DNA of 64,000 nucleotides from positions 62,001 through 126,000 of the forward strand of contig NZ_CP046252.1 in NCBI RefSeq assembly GCF_009720145.1, written 5' to 3'. The notes beneath the pieces were generated by a model. The model saw only the letters and a list, made by a program, of their open reading frames with translations, was not told the DNA's origin and made no database searches. The stretch is from Sphingobium sp. CAP-1. Its GTDB lineage: Bacteria > Pseudomonadota > Alphaproteobacteria > Sphingomonadales > Sphingomonadaceae. The position numbers and the translations under genes are program-made. This document shows, in pieces, positions 26,089 to 34,456 of the stretch; position 1 is the stretch's first letter; each line of letters begins with the position of its first letter.

Positions 26089-27486
26089 TTATTTTGCGAC
26101 AGCCGCCTGTCTCTGCCCATACAGAAAATACACCCCCAACCCAATCGCATTCCAGATCGAGCAGGCTGCGATCGTTTTCATCGGCAGGCTGGCGAACAGA
26201 TAGGCGCAGCCGCCAACCGCACCCAGCCCCACGACCCATGCGGCGGGGGTGCGGAAGGGGCGCTTGATGTCCGGCGCGCGCTGGCGCAGCACCAGCAAAC
26301 ACAGGCCCACGGCGGCGAAGGCGATCAGCGTGCCGGCGTTGGCCAGCGCGGCGATCTCATCTATCGGCAGGACGCCGGCGATGATCGACACCAATATGGC
26401 GGTGACGACGGTGATGCGCGCCGGGGTGCCGCGCTTTGAAATCCGCGCCAGCGATTGCGGCAGGAAGCCGTCGCGCGCCATGACGAGGAAGATGCGGCTC
26501 TGGCCATAGAGGAAGCCCAGCAGCACGGTCGGCAGGGCGATCACGGCAGCGATGGCGACGATCCGGGCGATGCCGCCCTGACCCATTTCGCGCAGGATCA
26601 AGGCCAGCGGCTCCGGGCTGTCGGCGAAGCGGGTGAAGGGCAGGGCGCCGATCGCGGCGGCGGCGACGAGGACGTAGATCAGGGTGCAGACGATCAGCGA
26701 TCCGACGATGCCGATGGCAAGGTCGCGGTCGGGGTTTCTGGCTTCCTCCGCTGCGGTCGAAATGGCGTCGAAGCCGTAAAAGGCGAAGAAGATGATCGCC
26801 GCGGCCGCCATGACGCCGCGCTCCACCCCGTCTGGCCCCATATGCTTGGCGAAGCCGAAGGGCATGAAGGGTTCCAGATTCTGTGCATCGAAGGCGGGCA
26901 GGGCGTAGGCGACGAACAGGCTGAGGGTCACGATCTTGATGAGGACGAGGATGGTGTTGAGGCGGGCGCTTTCGCGCGTGCCGAACATCAGCAGGCCGGC
27001 GACCACGGCAATGATGAAGATGGCGGGCAGGTTGATGAGGCCGCCCAGTTCCGGTCCCCTCGTCAGCGCTTCCGGGAAGCCGAGCGGCGTCAGCAGCGGC
27101 CCGGCATAGCCCGACCAGCCGACCGCCACGGTCGATACCACAAGGCTATATTCCAGGATCAGCGACCAGCCTACGATCCAGGCGATGCCTTCGCCCAGCA
27201 CGACATAGGAATAGCTGTAGGCGCTGCCCGCCGCCGGCATCATGGTGGACAGTTCGGCATAGGCGAGCGCCGCGCAGGCGCAGATCGCGCCGGCAATGGC
27301 GAAGGATAGCAGCACGGCCGGGCCGGCGCGATCCGCGCCGACGCCGATCAGGGTGAGGATGCCGGTGCCGACGATCGCGCCGACCCCCAGCGCCAGCAGA
27401 TGCGGCCAGGACAGGGTGCGCGCCAGTTGATGCTCCGCGGTCGCGGGCCTCATCGCCTCCATCGGCTTGCGGCGTGTCCAGCTCAT
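26089..27486 (-). CDS. APC-family amino acid permease
   Basis: Twelve-helix secondary transporter of 465 residues, likely importing a cationic or other amino acid with protons. Family marks: LLALGVGAIVGTGILTLIG at helix 1, AALAYAELSTMMPAAGSAYSY, and FAFYGFDAISTAAEEARNPDRDL, all typical of the YfnA/CAT-type branch. Upstream at 27514-27554 is a 41-base element nearly identical to one before the DUF885 peptidase gene. The TonB-like-domain gene follows closely. Confidence 0.92.
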   Translation of the reverse strand: MSWTRRKPMEAMRPATAEHQLARTLSWPHLLALGVGAIVGTGILTLIGVGADRAGPAVLLSFAIAGAICACAALAYAELSTMMPAAGSAYSYSYVVLGEGIAWIVGWSLILEYSLVVSTVAVGWSGYAGPLLTPLGFPEALTRGPELGGLINLPAIFIIAVVAGLLMFGTRESARLNTILVLIKIVTLSLFVAYALPAFDAQNLEPFMPFGFAKHMGPDGVERGVMAAAAIIFFAFYGFDAISTAAEEARNPDRDLAIGIVGSLIVCTLIYVLVAAAAIGALPFTRFADSPEPLALILREMGQGGIARIVAIAAVIALPTVLLGFLYGQSRIFLVMARDGFLPQSLARISKRGTPARITVVTAILVSIIAGVLPIDEIAALANAGTLIAFAAVGLCLLVLRQRAPDIKRPFRTPAAWVVGLGAVGGCAYLFASLPMKTIAACSIWNAIGLGVYFLYGQRQAAVAK

Positions 27487-27513
27487 ACGTCAAATGCTCC
27501 CCTCTTATCGTCG

Positions 27514-27554
27514 CCTTAACTTCGCACATTTCCCGCAGAATGCGACATAAAATT
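27514..27554 (-). promoter_or_regulatory. 41-base upstream element shared with the DUF885 gene (copy 1)
   Basis: On the plus strand it begins CCTTAACTTCGCA and ends in AAATT; 37 of 41 bases equal those at 51121-51161. It lies 27 bases before the permease start. Within it, TCGCA and TGCGA form an inverted repeat about the centre CTGCGGGAAAT (minus strand). Likely promoter plus regulator site. Confidence 0.6.
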
Positions 27555-27675
27555 ACACGGCGTTGATCCTATCGGAAAGTCGCTGGCCAAGGCGTCGCGG
27601 CCGGTAGTCCGCAGCTTAGCAGGGAAATATCGTGTAGGAGAGCGATGTATGTTGACGACCAGACGTGGACATGTT

Positions 27676-27803
27676 CCCCCTCCCGTAGACGGGAGGGGGT
27701 TAGGGGGTGGGCTTGCGCAGCGTTGCAATGGCCCACCCCGCTGCGACTAGGTCCGGCTACGCCGAACCAAGTCTCGCTGCCCTTCCCGCCAGCGGGCGGG
27801 GAA
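27676..27803. repeat. Multi-hairpin REP-like repeat, CCCTCCC family
   Basis: Perfect hairpin CCCCCTCCCGT-AG-ACGGGAGGGGG (27676-27699), then GGGGTGGGC paired with GCCCACCCC (27704-27739), then GGTCCGGC/GCCGAACC and TTCCCGCC/GGCGGGGAA. The GGGAGGGG..TTAGGGG..TGGG core recurs at 49146-49249. Confidence 0.7.
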
Positions 27804-28047
27804 CAGAAAAGCCGACCGTCCGTTCCCCACCCAAAATCGGAGGATGCGGCTCCCGCTTGCGCTTTGGTGCGCTTTCCCGTAAAGGCGCCGCTGCAATCGG
27901 TCGGTCTCCGGCTGATATCCTGACGACTCCAGGACGCCCAAGAGGGGTGTCGGATGGACGCTGGCCGGCGAAGTTTCGCCCGCCGGCGATTTTGTCGTTT
28001 GGTGATATGCGCTGTTTTCCGGGCCTGTCGGCCCAAATGAGGTGATG

Positions 28048-29529
28048 ATGTTCGATTCGCTAAGCGATCGTCTCGGTGGGGTATTCGACAAACTGCGTGG
28101 GCGCGGTGCGCTTACGGAGGACGATGTCCGCGCCGCGATGCGCGAGGTGCGAATCGCGCTGCTGGAGGCCGACGTTGCCCTGCCGGTGGTCCGCCAGTTC
28201 GTCGATCAGGCGACCGAGCGGGCGGTCGGCAGCGATGTGCTGCGGTCGGTCACGCCGGGCCAGATGGTCGTCAAGATCGTTTCCGACACGCTGACCGAAA
28301 CGCTGGGGTCGGACACGTCGGACCTGATGATCGACGTGACCCCGCCGGCCGTCATCATGATGGTCGGCCTTCAGGGGTCGGGCAAGACCACCAGCACCGC
28401 CAAGATCGCCAAGCGATTGAAGGAGCGCGAGCGCAAGAAGGTGCTGATGGCGTCGCTCGACGTTCAGCGCCCGGCCGCGCAGGAACAGTTGGCCGTCCTT
28501 GGCACGCAGGCCGATGTGGCGACCCTGCCCATCATCGCCGGGCAGCAGCCGGTCGATATCGCCAAGCGGGCGTTGCAGGCGGCGAAGCTCCAGGGCTTCG
28601 ACGTGGTGATGCTCGACACCGCCGGCCGTCTGCACGTCGATCAGGCGCTGATGGACGAGATGAAGGCGGTCGCCGACGTGGCGAACCCGGCGGAAATCCT
28701 GCTGGTGGTCGACTCGCTGACTGGCCAGGACGCGGTCAATGTCGCGACCAGCTTCTCGGCCCAGGTGCCGCTGACCGGCGTGGTGCTGACCCGTATGGAC
28801 GGCGACGCGCGCGGCGGTGCGGCGCTGTCGATGCGCGCCGTCACCGGCCGCCCGATCAAGTTCGCGGGCACCGGCGAAAAGCTGGATGCGATCGAGCCTT
28901 TCCATCCGGCGCGCGTCGCGCAGCGCATCCTGGGCATGGGCGATGTGGTTTCGCTGGTCGAGCGCGCCGCCGAGACGATCGACGCCGAGGAAGCCGACAA
29001 GCTGGCCAAGAAAATGGCCAAGGGTCAGTTCGACATGAACGACCTGCGCGCGCAGCTCAACCAGATGCGCCGCATGGGCGGTCTTGGCGCGCTGGCCGGG
29101 ATGCTGCCGGGCCTGAAAAAGGCGCAGGCGGCGATGGCGAACAGCGGCGCGAACGACAAGACTTTGCTTCATCTCGACGCGATGATCGGCTCCATGACGC
29201 CCAAGGAGCGGGAGAAGCCCGCCCTGATCAACGCCAAGCGCAAGATCCGCATCGCCAAAGGCGCCGGCCGCACCGTGCAGGATGTCAACCGTCTCCTGAA
29301 AATGCATCAGGAAATGGAAACGGCGATGAAGAAGATCCGCAAGATGGGCGGCCTGAAAGGGTTGGCCAAGATGTTCACCGGTGGCGGCATGGGCGGCCTT
29401 GGTGGGCTGGGCGGTCCCGATGGCGGAGCGGGTGGTCCGCCTGACCTGTCGGGGCTGGGCGGTCTTGGCGGATTGGGCGGCAATATGCCCAAACTGCCGC
29501 CGGGCTTTCAGAATTTTATGAAGAAGTAA
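28048..29529 (+). CDS. ffh: Signal recognition particle protein Ffh
   Basis: SRP GTPase that recognises signal peptides during translation. The 493-residue product has the N domain (LTEDDVRAAMREVRIALLEA), the G domain with GLQGSGKTTSTAK, DVQRPAA, DTAGR and TRMDGDARGGA, and a Met-rich M domain (NDLRAQLNQMRRMGGLGAL) ending in a Gly/Met-rich tail. GAGG sits 5 bases before the third of three consecutive start codons (GTG ATG ATG), hence the ATG at 28048. It leads into rpsP. Confidence 0.97.
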   Translation: MFDSLSDRLGGVFDKLRGRGALTEDDVRAAMREVRIALLEADVALPVVRQFVDQATERAVGSDVLRSVTPGQMVVKIVSDTLTETLGSDTSDLMIDVTPPAVIMMVGLQGSGKTTSTAKIAKRLKERERKKVLMASLDVQRPAAQEQLAVLGTQADVATLPIIAGQQPVDIAKRALQAAKLQGFDVVMLDTAGRLHVDQALMDEMKAVADVANPAEILLVVDSLTGQDAVNVATSFSAQVPLTGVVLTRMDGDARGGAALSMRAVTGRPIKFAGTGEKLDAIEPFHPARVAQRILGMGDVVSLVERAAETIDAEEADKLAKKMAKGQFDMNDLRAQLNQMRRMGGLGALAGMLPGLKKAQAAMANSGANDKTLLHLDAMIGSMTPKEREKPALINAKRKIRIAKGAGRTVQDVNRLLKMHQEMETAMKKIRKMGGLKGLAKMFTGGGMGGLGGLGGPDGGAGGPPDLSGLGGLGGLGGNMPKLPPGFQNFMKK

Positions 29530-29570
29530 GCAGTTTCAACATTTTGGTTTGAGTAGAAAGGTCTAGTTCC

Positions 29571-30020
29571 ATGGCAACCTCCATCCGTCTGTCGCGCGGC
29601 GGCTCCAAGAAGCGCCCCTATTACCGCATCGTCGTGGCCGACAGCCGCGCCCCGCGTGACGGCAAGTTCATCGAGCGCATCGGCAGCTACAACCCCGTCC
29701 TGCCCAAGGGCGACGAGAAGCGCGTCGTTCTGGACACCGAGCGCGCGAAGCACTGGGTCGCCGCCGGCGCCCAGCCGACCGACCGCGTTGCCCGCTTCCT
29801 CGACGCCGCCGGCGTGAAGGAGCGCCCCGCGCGCAACAACCCGAACAAGGCCGAGCCGGGCCAGAAGGCCAAGGACCGCGCGGAAGATCGCGCCGCCAAG
29901 GCCGCCGAAGCTGCTGAAGCCGCCGAAGCCGCCAAGGCTGCTGCTGCCGAAGCCGCTGCCGCGCCTGCCGCTGAAGAAGCGCCTGCTGAAGAAGCCGCTG
30001 CCGAACAGGCCGAGGGCTGA
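29571..30020 (+). CDS. rpsP: 30S ribosomal protein S16 with long Ala/Glu tail
   Basis: Small-subunit protein. The first 80 residues are canonical S16 (IRLSRGGSKKRPYYRIVVAD, RDGKFIERIGSYNP, ERAKHWVAAGAQPTDRV). Residues 95-149 form a low-complexity Ala/Glu/Lys extension, as found in alphaproteobacteria, giving 149 residues instead of about 82. Operon ffh-rpsP-rimM; rimM begins 5 bases after the stop. Confidence 0.96.
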   Translation: MATSIRLSRGGSKKRPYYRIVVADSRAPRDGKFIERIGSYNPVLPKGDEKRVVLDTERAKHWVAAGAQPTDRVARFLDAAGVKERPARNNPNKAEPGQKAKDRAEDRAAKAAEAAEAAEAAKAAAAEAAAAPAAEEAPAEEAAAEQAEG

Positions 30021-30025
30021 TCCTC

Positions 30026-30520
30026 TTGACCGACAAGCCCGTCACCCTGGCCGTCATCATCGGCGCGCATGGCGTGGCGGGCGAAGTCCGTCTGAAGCTC
30101 TTTGGCGAAGGGGTGGAAAGCCTCAAAAGCTACAAGGGCTTCGATGTGGCGGGGCGCACGCTGACCTTGAAGTCGGTGCGCCCCGGTTCCAATGGCGCGG
30201 TCGCCCGCTTCGCCGAGATTGGCGACCGGAGTGCGGCCGAAGCCCTGCGTGGCACCGAACTCACCGTGCCCCGTTCCGCCCTGCCGGCCCTGGCCGAGGG
30301 CGAATATTATCATGCCGACCTGATCGGCCTTTCCTGCACTTCCAGCGCCGGCGAGACGCTGGGCGAGATCGTCGCGGTCGAGAATTTCGGCGCGGGCGAT
30401 ATTATCGAAGTGCAGCGTCCGTCCGTCGGGGACAAGCCCGGCAAGCGCTTCATGGCGCCGATGCATGTCGTGACCCTGTCAGATGACGGGGCGGTGATTG
30501 ACGCGGCTTTTGTGGAGTAG
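30026..30520 (+). CDS. rimM: Ribosome maturation factor RimM
   Basis: Assists assembly of the 30S head by binding S19. The 164 residues show the N-terminal RimM barrel (AVIIGAHGVAGEVRLKLFGE; AEALRGTELTVPRSALPALAEGEYYHADLIG) and C-terminal PRC-like domain (GEIVAVENFGAGDIIEV). The only start near the family N-terminus is TTG at 30026. The gene normally next in this operon, trmD, lies 2.5 kb away behind an inserted module. Confidence 0.94.
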   Translation: MTDKPVTLAVIIGAHGVAGEVRLKLFGEGVESLKSYKGFDVAGRTLTLKSVRPGSNGAVARFAEIGDRSAAEALRGTELTVPRSALPALAEGEYYHADLIGLSCTSSAGETLGEIVAVENFGAGDIIEVQRPSVGDKPGKRFMAPMHVVTLSDDGAVIDAAFVE

Positions 30521-30540
30521 TATATACGCTATGTATATAC
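30520..30540. promoter_or_regulatory. Tandem GTATATAC operator of the vapBC pair
   Basis: Two copies of the self-palindromic octamer GTATATAC at 30520-30527 and 30533-30540, 13 bases centre to centre, 12 bases before the antitoxin ATG. They touch the rimM stop and are A/T-rich enough to overlap a -10. VapB-type antitoxins bind such sites. Confidence 0.6.
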
Positions 30541-30552
30541 GGAGTCTCCATC

Positions 30553-30831
30553 ATGGGCGAAGCATATAAGGCCAAGGTTTTCAAGTCGGGCAACAGTCTG
30601 GCTTTGCGCCTGCCCAAGGCTCTGGGCCTTGCCGAAGGCACCGAGATGGTCGTGCGCGAAGAGCATGGCAAATTCACCTTCGAGCCGGTCGATGCGCCGC
30701 CGCGCAAGATCGATGTCAGCAAATTCGCGGGCAAGGCGCCCTGGCTGGAGCCGCGCACCTATGAAGAGGGTGAGTTCGAGGATAGTCCGCGCGACTGGCA
30801 TCTGCTGGGCCGCGACAGTGAAGGCGCATGA
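30553..30831 (+). CDS. vapB: VapB-type antitoxin (AbrB/SpoVT fold)
   Basis: DNA-binding antitoxin of 92 residues. The N-terminal swapped-hairpin domain is KAKVFKSGNSLALRLPKALG with EGTEMVVREEHGKFTFEPV; the acidic C-terminus (EEGEFEDSPRDWHLLGRD) would neutralise the toxin. It overlaps the PIN toxin gene by 4 bases. GGAGTC precedes the ATG. Confidence 0.88.
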   Translation: MGEAYKAKVFKSGNSLALRLPKALGLAEGTEMVVREEHGKFTFEPVDAPPRKIDVSKFAGKAPWLEPRTYEEGEFEDSPRDWHLLGRDSEGA

Positions 30832-31202
30832 TCCGGCTGCTGGATACCAATAGTTGCATCTACGCCTTTACCGGCCTCTATCCTTCATTGATCGCGCATA
30901 TGGCCGATCAGCCTGCGGGTAGCCTTTTCATATCGGCGATCACCTATGCCGAACTGGCCTATGGCACCGCGCGGGGCAAGCCGCCTCCGCCTGACGCGCT
31001 GGCCGCCTTTGTCGAGGAGGTGGGTATATTACCGTTCGATGAGGCGGCTGCGCGCGTCTATGCGGAAATTCCTTTCCGGCGGGGCAGTTTCGACCGGTTG
31101 ATCGCGGCGCAGGCACTGGCTCTGGATGTGCCGCTCGTGACCCGCAATGATAAGGACTTCGCCGACATCCCCGGCCTGAAAGTGGAGGATTGGACCCGGT
31201 GA
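30828..31202 (+). CDS. vapC: VapC-type PIN-domain ribonuclease toxin
   Basis: Mg-dependent endoribonuclease toxin of 124 residues. PIN acidic residues are present: LLDTNSCIYAF (first Asp), SAITYAELAYG (Glu), FDRLIAAQAL (Asp) and TRNDKDFADIPGL (Asp). Translation is coupled to vapB (ATGA overlap) and its own stop overlaps the GTG of the serine hydrolase gene. Looks intact. Confidence 0.9.
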   Translation: MIRLLDTNSCIYAFTGLYPSLIAHMADQPAGSLFISAITYAELAYGTARGKPPPPDALAAFVEEVGILPFDEAAARVYAEIPFRRGSFDRLIAAQALALDVPLVTRNDKDFADIPGLKVEDWTR

Positions 31203-32698
31203 CGATACGCTTCTTCCTGCCGCTGCTTCTGGCCCTGCTCCCCGCCATGGCCGAAGCGGCTGACGAGAAGAAGATCGAGGCCGCCATCCCGGAGATCGAC
31301 AAACTCTTCGCCGATTTTCAGGTCGACAGCCATGCGCCGGGCCTCATCTATGGCATCGTCGCCAATGGCCGGCTGGTCCATGTGAAGGGCTTTGGCGTAC
31401 AGGATCTGGCGCGCAAGCGCCCGGTGACGCCCGACAGCCTGTTCCGTATCGCGTCCATGACCAAGGCGTTCACCGCGCTGTCGATCCTGAAGCTGCGGGA
31501 CGAGGGCAAGCTGTCGCTGGATGATCTGGCCGAAACCTATATTCCCGAAATGCGGGACTGGACCTATCCGACCAAGGATAGTCCGCATATCCGCATTCGC
31601 GACCTGCTGACCCACAGCGCGGGTTTCGTCGACGATAATCCCTGGGGCGACCGGCAGACGCCGTTGCCGCAGGAGGATTTCACGAAGATGCTGGCTGCCG
31701 GCGTGCCGTTCAGCACCGCGCCGGGCAGCCGCTATGAATATAGTAATTTCGGCTATGCGCTGCTGGGCCGGATCGTCGCCAATGTCAGCGGCATGGCCTA
31801 TCGCCACTATGTCGAGCGCACCCTGCTGATGCCGCTGGGGATGGCGTCGAGCGGCTATGCGGTCGGCGAATGGCCGGTTGAGCGCCGCGCGCTGGGCTAT
31901 CGCTGGGAGGATGGCCGTTGGAGCGAGGAGCCGACCATGGCGGACGGCGCGTTCGGGGCGATGGGGGGCTTGCAGACCAGCGCCAATGATTATGCGCGCT
32001 GGGTCGCCTTCCTGCTGTCGGCCTGGCCGGCGCGGGACGAAGCGGATGCCGGGCCGGTATCGCGCTCCGCCGTGCGGCTGCTGGCGGAGGGGAGCAATTT
32101 CCTGAGCGTCGCGCCGCGCAATGGCAAAAGCGGCGCCACGGCCTGCAAGCAGGCGGTGGCCTATGGCTTTGCCATGCGGATCGCGCAGGATTGTGATCTG
32201 GGGCTGACGCTGGCGCATGGCGGCGGCTATCCGGGCTATGGCAGCCATGTGATGCTGATGCCCGATTATGGCGTGGGCATCTTCATATTCACCAACCGCA
32301 CCTATAATGGCGGGGCGGGGCCGGCCTGGGACGCGGCGGTGGCGTTTAAGCAGGCGGGCGCGCTGATCGCCCGGCCGGTGCCGGTGTCGGCACTGCTGGC
32401 GGACGGCTATGCGGCGGCGGGGCGCATCTATGACGCGGACGATGTCGGCGCGGCGCGCGATCATCTGGCGATGAACTTCCTGATGGACAGCGACCGGGAC
32501 AGCTGGACGAAAAAGATCGCGGCGCTCAGGGCGGAGGTCGGCGCCTGTCGCACGGACGCTCCCGTCACCGCCACCGGCAATCTGTCCGGCAGCTTCACCT
32601 GGTCCTGCGAGAAGGGGCGGGTCGCCGGCACGCTGTTGCTCGCGCCCACCGCCACCGCGCAGATTCAGGAACTCAAGATCGCGATCAAGGCGCCCTGA
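31199..32698 (+). CDS. Serine hydrolase of the beta-lactamase/PBP-like family
   Basis: Class C beta-lactamase-fold hydrolase of 499 residues, exported: the signal peptide is IRFFLPLLLALLPAMAEA. Active-site motifs are SMTK (Ser-x-x-Lys) in FRIASMTKAFTAL, YSN in YEYSNFGYALLG, and HGG in LAHGGGYPGYG. The size and the extra C-terminal domain are more like D-aminopeptidases or esterases of this family than AmpC, so antibiotic resistance should not be assumed. GTG at 31199 shares bases with the vapC stop and has GGAGG about 10 bases before it. Confidence 0.85.
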   Translation: MTIRFFLPLLLALLPAMAEAADEKKIEAAIPEIDKLFADFQVDSHAPGLIYGIVANGRLVHVKGFGVQDLARKRPVTPDSLFRIASMTKAFTALSILKLRDEGKLSLDDLAETYIPEMRDWTYPTKDSPHIRIRDLLTHSAGFVDDNPWGDRQTPLPQEDFTKMLAAGVPFSTAPGSRYEYSNFGYALLGRIVANVSGMAYRHYVERTLLMPLGMASSGYAVGEWPVERRALGYRWEDGRWSEEPTMADGAFGAMGGLQTSANDYARWVAFLLSAWPARDEADAGPVSRSAVRLLAEGSNFLSVAPRNGKSGATACKQAVAYGFAMRIAQDCDLGLTLAHGGGYPGYGSHVMLMPDYGVGIFIFTNRTYNGGAGPAWDAAVAFKQAGALIARPVPVSALLADGYAAAGRIYDADDVGAARDHLAMNFLMDSDRDSWTKKIAALRAEVGACRTDAPVTATGNLSGSFTWSCEKGRVAGTLLLAPTATAQIQELKIAIKAP

Positions 32699-32733
32699 CT
32701 GGACGCTGGGGGCTGCATCGCTTAAGCGGCGGC

Positions 32734-33006
32734 ATGGCCCAGATCGTCACCGCAATCTATCTCCTCTTCATGCTGGTCGCCGGCTGGCGGCTGTTCGGCA
32801 TCGGCTGGCCGGTCAAGGCGAAGCTGGGGACGGCCGTGGCGTTGATCCTGCCGATCCCGCTGCTGGTGCTGATCCCGGCGCTGACCCATCCCGAACGACC
32901 CTTTGCCGGTCTGCTACAGTCGGTGGGGGTCGCGCTGCTGATCTGCGGCATATTCTGTATGGCCGGCGGCTGGTCGGCCGCGCGGCTGCGGGCGCGGCGC
33001 AAATGA
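32734..33006 (+). CDS. Small two- or three-helix membrane protein
   Basis: A 90-residue hydrophobic protein with helices IVTAIYLLFMLVAGWRLFGI, LGTAVALILPIPLLVLIPAL and LLQSVGVALLICGIFCMAGG, ending in a positive ARLRARRK tail (cytoplasmic end). No family recognised. Its stop overlaps the trmD start (ATGA), so it feeds into trmD translation. Confidence 0.65.
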   Translation: MAQIVTAIYLLFMLVAGWRLFGIGWPVKAKLGTAVALILPIPLLVLIPALTHPERPFAGLLQSVGVALLICGIFCMAGGWSAARLRARRK

Positions 33007-33740
33007 GCTTTACCGCGCAGATATTGACCCTTTACCCGGAAATGTTTCCCGGACCGCTCGGCGTATCGCTGGCGGGGCGGGCGCTGGCCGAGGGGAAATG
33101 GGCCTGCAACCCGATCCATATCCGCGATTTCGCCGCCGACCGGCATCGCACCGTGGACGATACGCCGGCGGGCGGCGGAGCCGGCATGGTGCTGCGCGCC
33201 GACATATTGGCCAAGGCGGTCGATCATGCGCTGGAGCAGCGCCCGGACCTGCCGGTGCTGGCGATGACGCCGCGTGGGCGTCCGATCACGCAGGGGCGCG
33301 TGCGGGCGCTGGCGGAGGGGCCGGGCGCGACCATCTTGTGCGGCCGGTTCGAGGGGTTTGACGAGCGGATTTTCGAGGCCCGCCCGATCGAGCAGGTCAG
33401 CATGGGCGACATCATATTGTCGGGCGGGGAAATGGCGGCCTTGCTGCTGCTCGATGCTTGTGTTCGGCTGCTTCCCGGTGTAATGGGCGCGGCTTCCAGC
33501 GGAGTCGAGGAATCCTTTGAAACGGGATTGCTCGAATATCCGCACTATACCCGCCCGGTGGAATGGGAGGGGCGCGCGATCCCGCAAGTGTTGCGATCGG
33601 GGGATCATGCGAAGATCGCCGCCTGGCGGAAACGACAGGCGGAGGTCGATACACGGCTAAGGCGGCCGGACCTTTGGGAACGTCATATCGGCGTTCGGGA
33701 CCAGTCGCCCTCTGGTGCGCAACGAACGACCAAGGACTGA
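33003..33740 (+). CDS. trmD: tRNA (guanine-37-N1)-methyltransferase
   Basis: Methylates G37 of tRNAs to keep the reading frame. The 245-residue product has the SPOUT knot marks DDTPAGGGAGMVLRAD, LCGRFEGFDERIFEARPIEQVSMGDIILSGGEMAALLLLDA split over the trefoil knot, and YTRPVEWEGR. Followed after 6 bases by rplS, as in most bacteria. Confidence 0.97.
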   Translation: MSFTAQILTLYPEMFPGPLGVSLAGRALAEGKWACNPIHIRDFAADRHRTVDDTPAGGGAGMVLRADILAKAVDHALEQRPDLPVLAMTPRGRPITQGRVRALAEGPGATILCGRFEGFDERIFEARPIEQVSMGDIILSGGEMAALLLLDACVRLLPGVMGAASSGVEESFETGLLEYPHYTRPVEWEGRAIPQVLRSGDHAKIAAWRKRQAEVDTRLRRPDLWERHIGVRDQSPSGAQRTTKD

Positions 33741-33746
33741 GTTTAG

Positions 33747-34112
33747 ATGAACATCATCCAGCAGATCGAGGCGGAAAGCATCGCCGCCCTCGCCAAGGAC
33801 ATTCCCGATTTCCGCCCCGGCGACACCCTGCGCGTCGGCGTGAAGGTCATTGAAGGCGAGCGCAGCCGCGTTCAGAACTATGAAGGCGTGTGCATCGCCC
33901 GTTCGAACAAGGGTATGGGTTCCAACTTCACCGTGCGCAAGATTTCGTTCGGCGAAGGCGTGGAGCGCGTATTCCCGCTCTATTCGCCCAACATCGATTC
34001 GATCACTGTCGTCCGCCGTGGCGTCGTGCGTCGTGCGAAGCTTTACTATCTGCGCGGCCGCACCGGCAAGCGCGCCCGTATCGCCGAGCGCCGCGACAAC
34101 CGCGAGGGTTAA
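33747..34112 (+). CDS. rplS: 50S ribosomal protein L19
   Basis: Large-subunit protein at the subunit interface, 121 residues, with FRPGDTLRVGVKVIEGERSR, VQNYEGVCIAR, VRKISFGEGVERVFPLYSP and RRAKLYYLRGRTGKRARI. Ends the operon; a strong terminator follows about 50 bases on. Confidence 0.98.
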   Translation: MNIIQQIEAESIAALAKDIPDFRPGDTLRVGVKVIEGERSRVQNYEGVCIARSNKGMGSNFTVRKISFGEGVERVFPLYSPNIDSITVVRRGVVRRAKLYYLRGRTGKRARIAERRDNREG

Positions 34113-34456
34113 TGACGCGAGGGCTGATTGCCCGAAGCTTCTTGACAGTTGTAAAAAAGAAACAGGCGGTGACCCCATGGGTCGCCGCCTTTTTCTTTGT
34201 GTTACAGGGATTTGACAAAATTTGACACTCGTCCCGCTTTGGCGGTGCAGCGAGATTATGCGGCACTGCAAAAAAGGGCCATTTCTCCCATAGTGGATTT
34301 ATGTCAGCCTTCCGTTTCCAGATGTTGCTGAACGTTTCGGCGCCGGGTCTTTGCGATCCGGCGAACCGTGTCGTTCGGCCTGAGAAGAAGTGAGTAGAGA
34401 ATAGAAAAGAGTCAGGGAGAGGCCTCAGTCTAATAAGAATATCAAGGGGGCTGTTC
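34113..34456. other. 344-base intergenic region between rplS and the TonB-dependent receptor
   Basis: Contains the rplS terminator and, further right, the receptor leader with AAGGGGG just before its ATG. Two TTGACA hexamers (34212 and 34222) have no convincing -10 partner. No gene recognised. Confidence 0.5.
34164..34194 (+). terminator. Rho-independent terminator of the rpsP-rplS operon
   Basis: Arms AGGCGGTGACCC and GGGTCGCCGCCT around a 3-base loop (one T-G pair), followed by a T-run. Confidence 0.85.

Larger units (their letters stand above)
27487..28047. other. 561-base intergenic region between the APC permease and ffh
   Basis: Holds the 41-base shared element (27514-27554), a multi-hairpin repeat (27676-27803) and the ffh leader. 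The short open frames on both strands are Pro/Arg/Ser-rich and look fortuitous. I see no tRNA or known small RNA. Confidence 0.6.

Noticed and set aside
27676..27803. CRISPR array
   Set aside because: The repeated units are nested hairpins without regular spacers; no cas gene is present.
31199..32698. Serine hydrolase as an antibiotic-resistance beta-lactamase
   Set aside because: The fold motifs are there, but size, extra C-terminal domain and context fit a general esterase or peptidase; resistance cannot be claimed.
34113..34225. A 37-codon frame directly after rplS
   Set aside because: It starts on the rplS stop but runs through the terminator hairpin and has no recognisable product.
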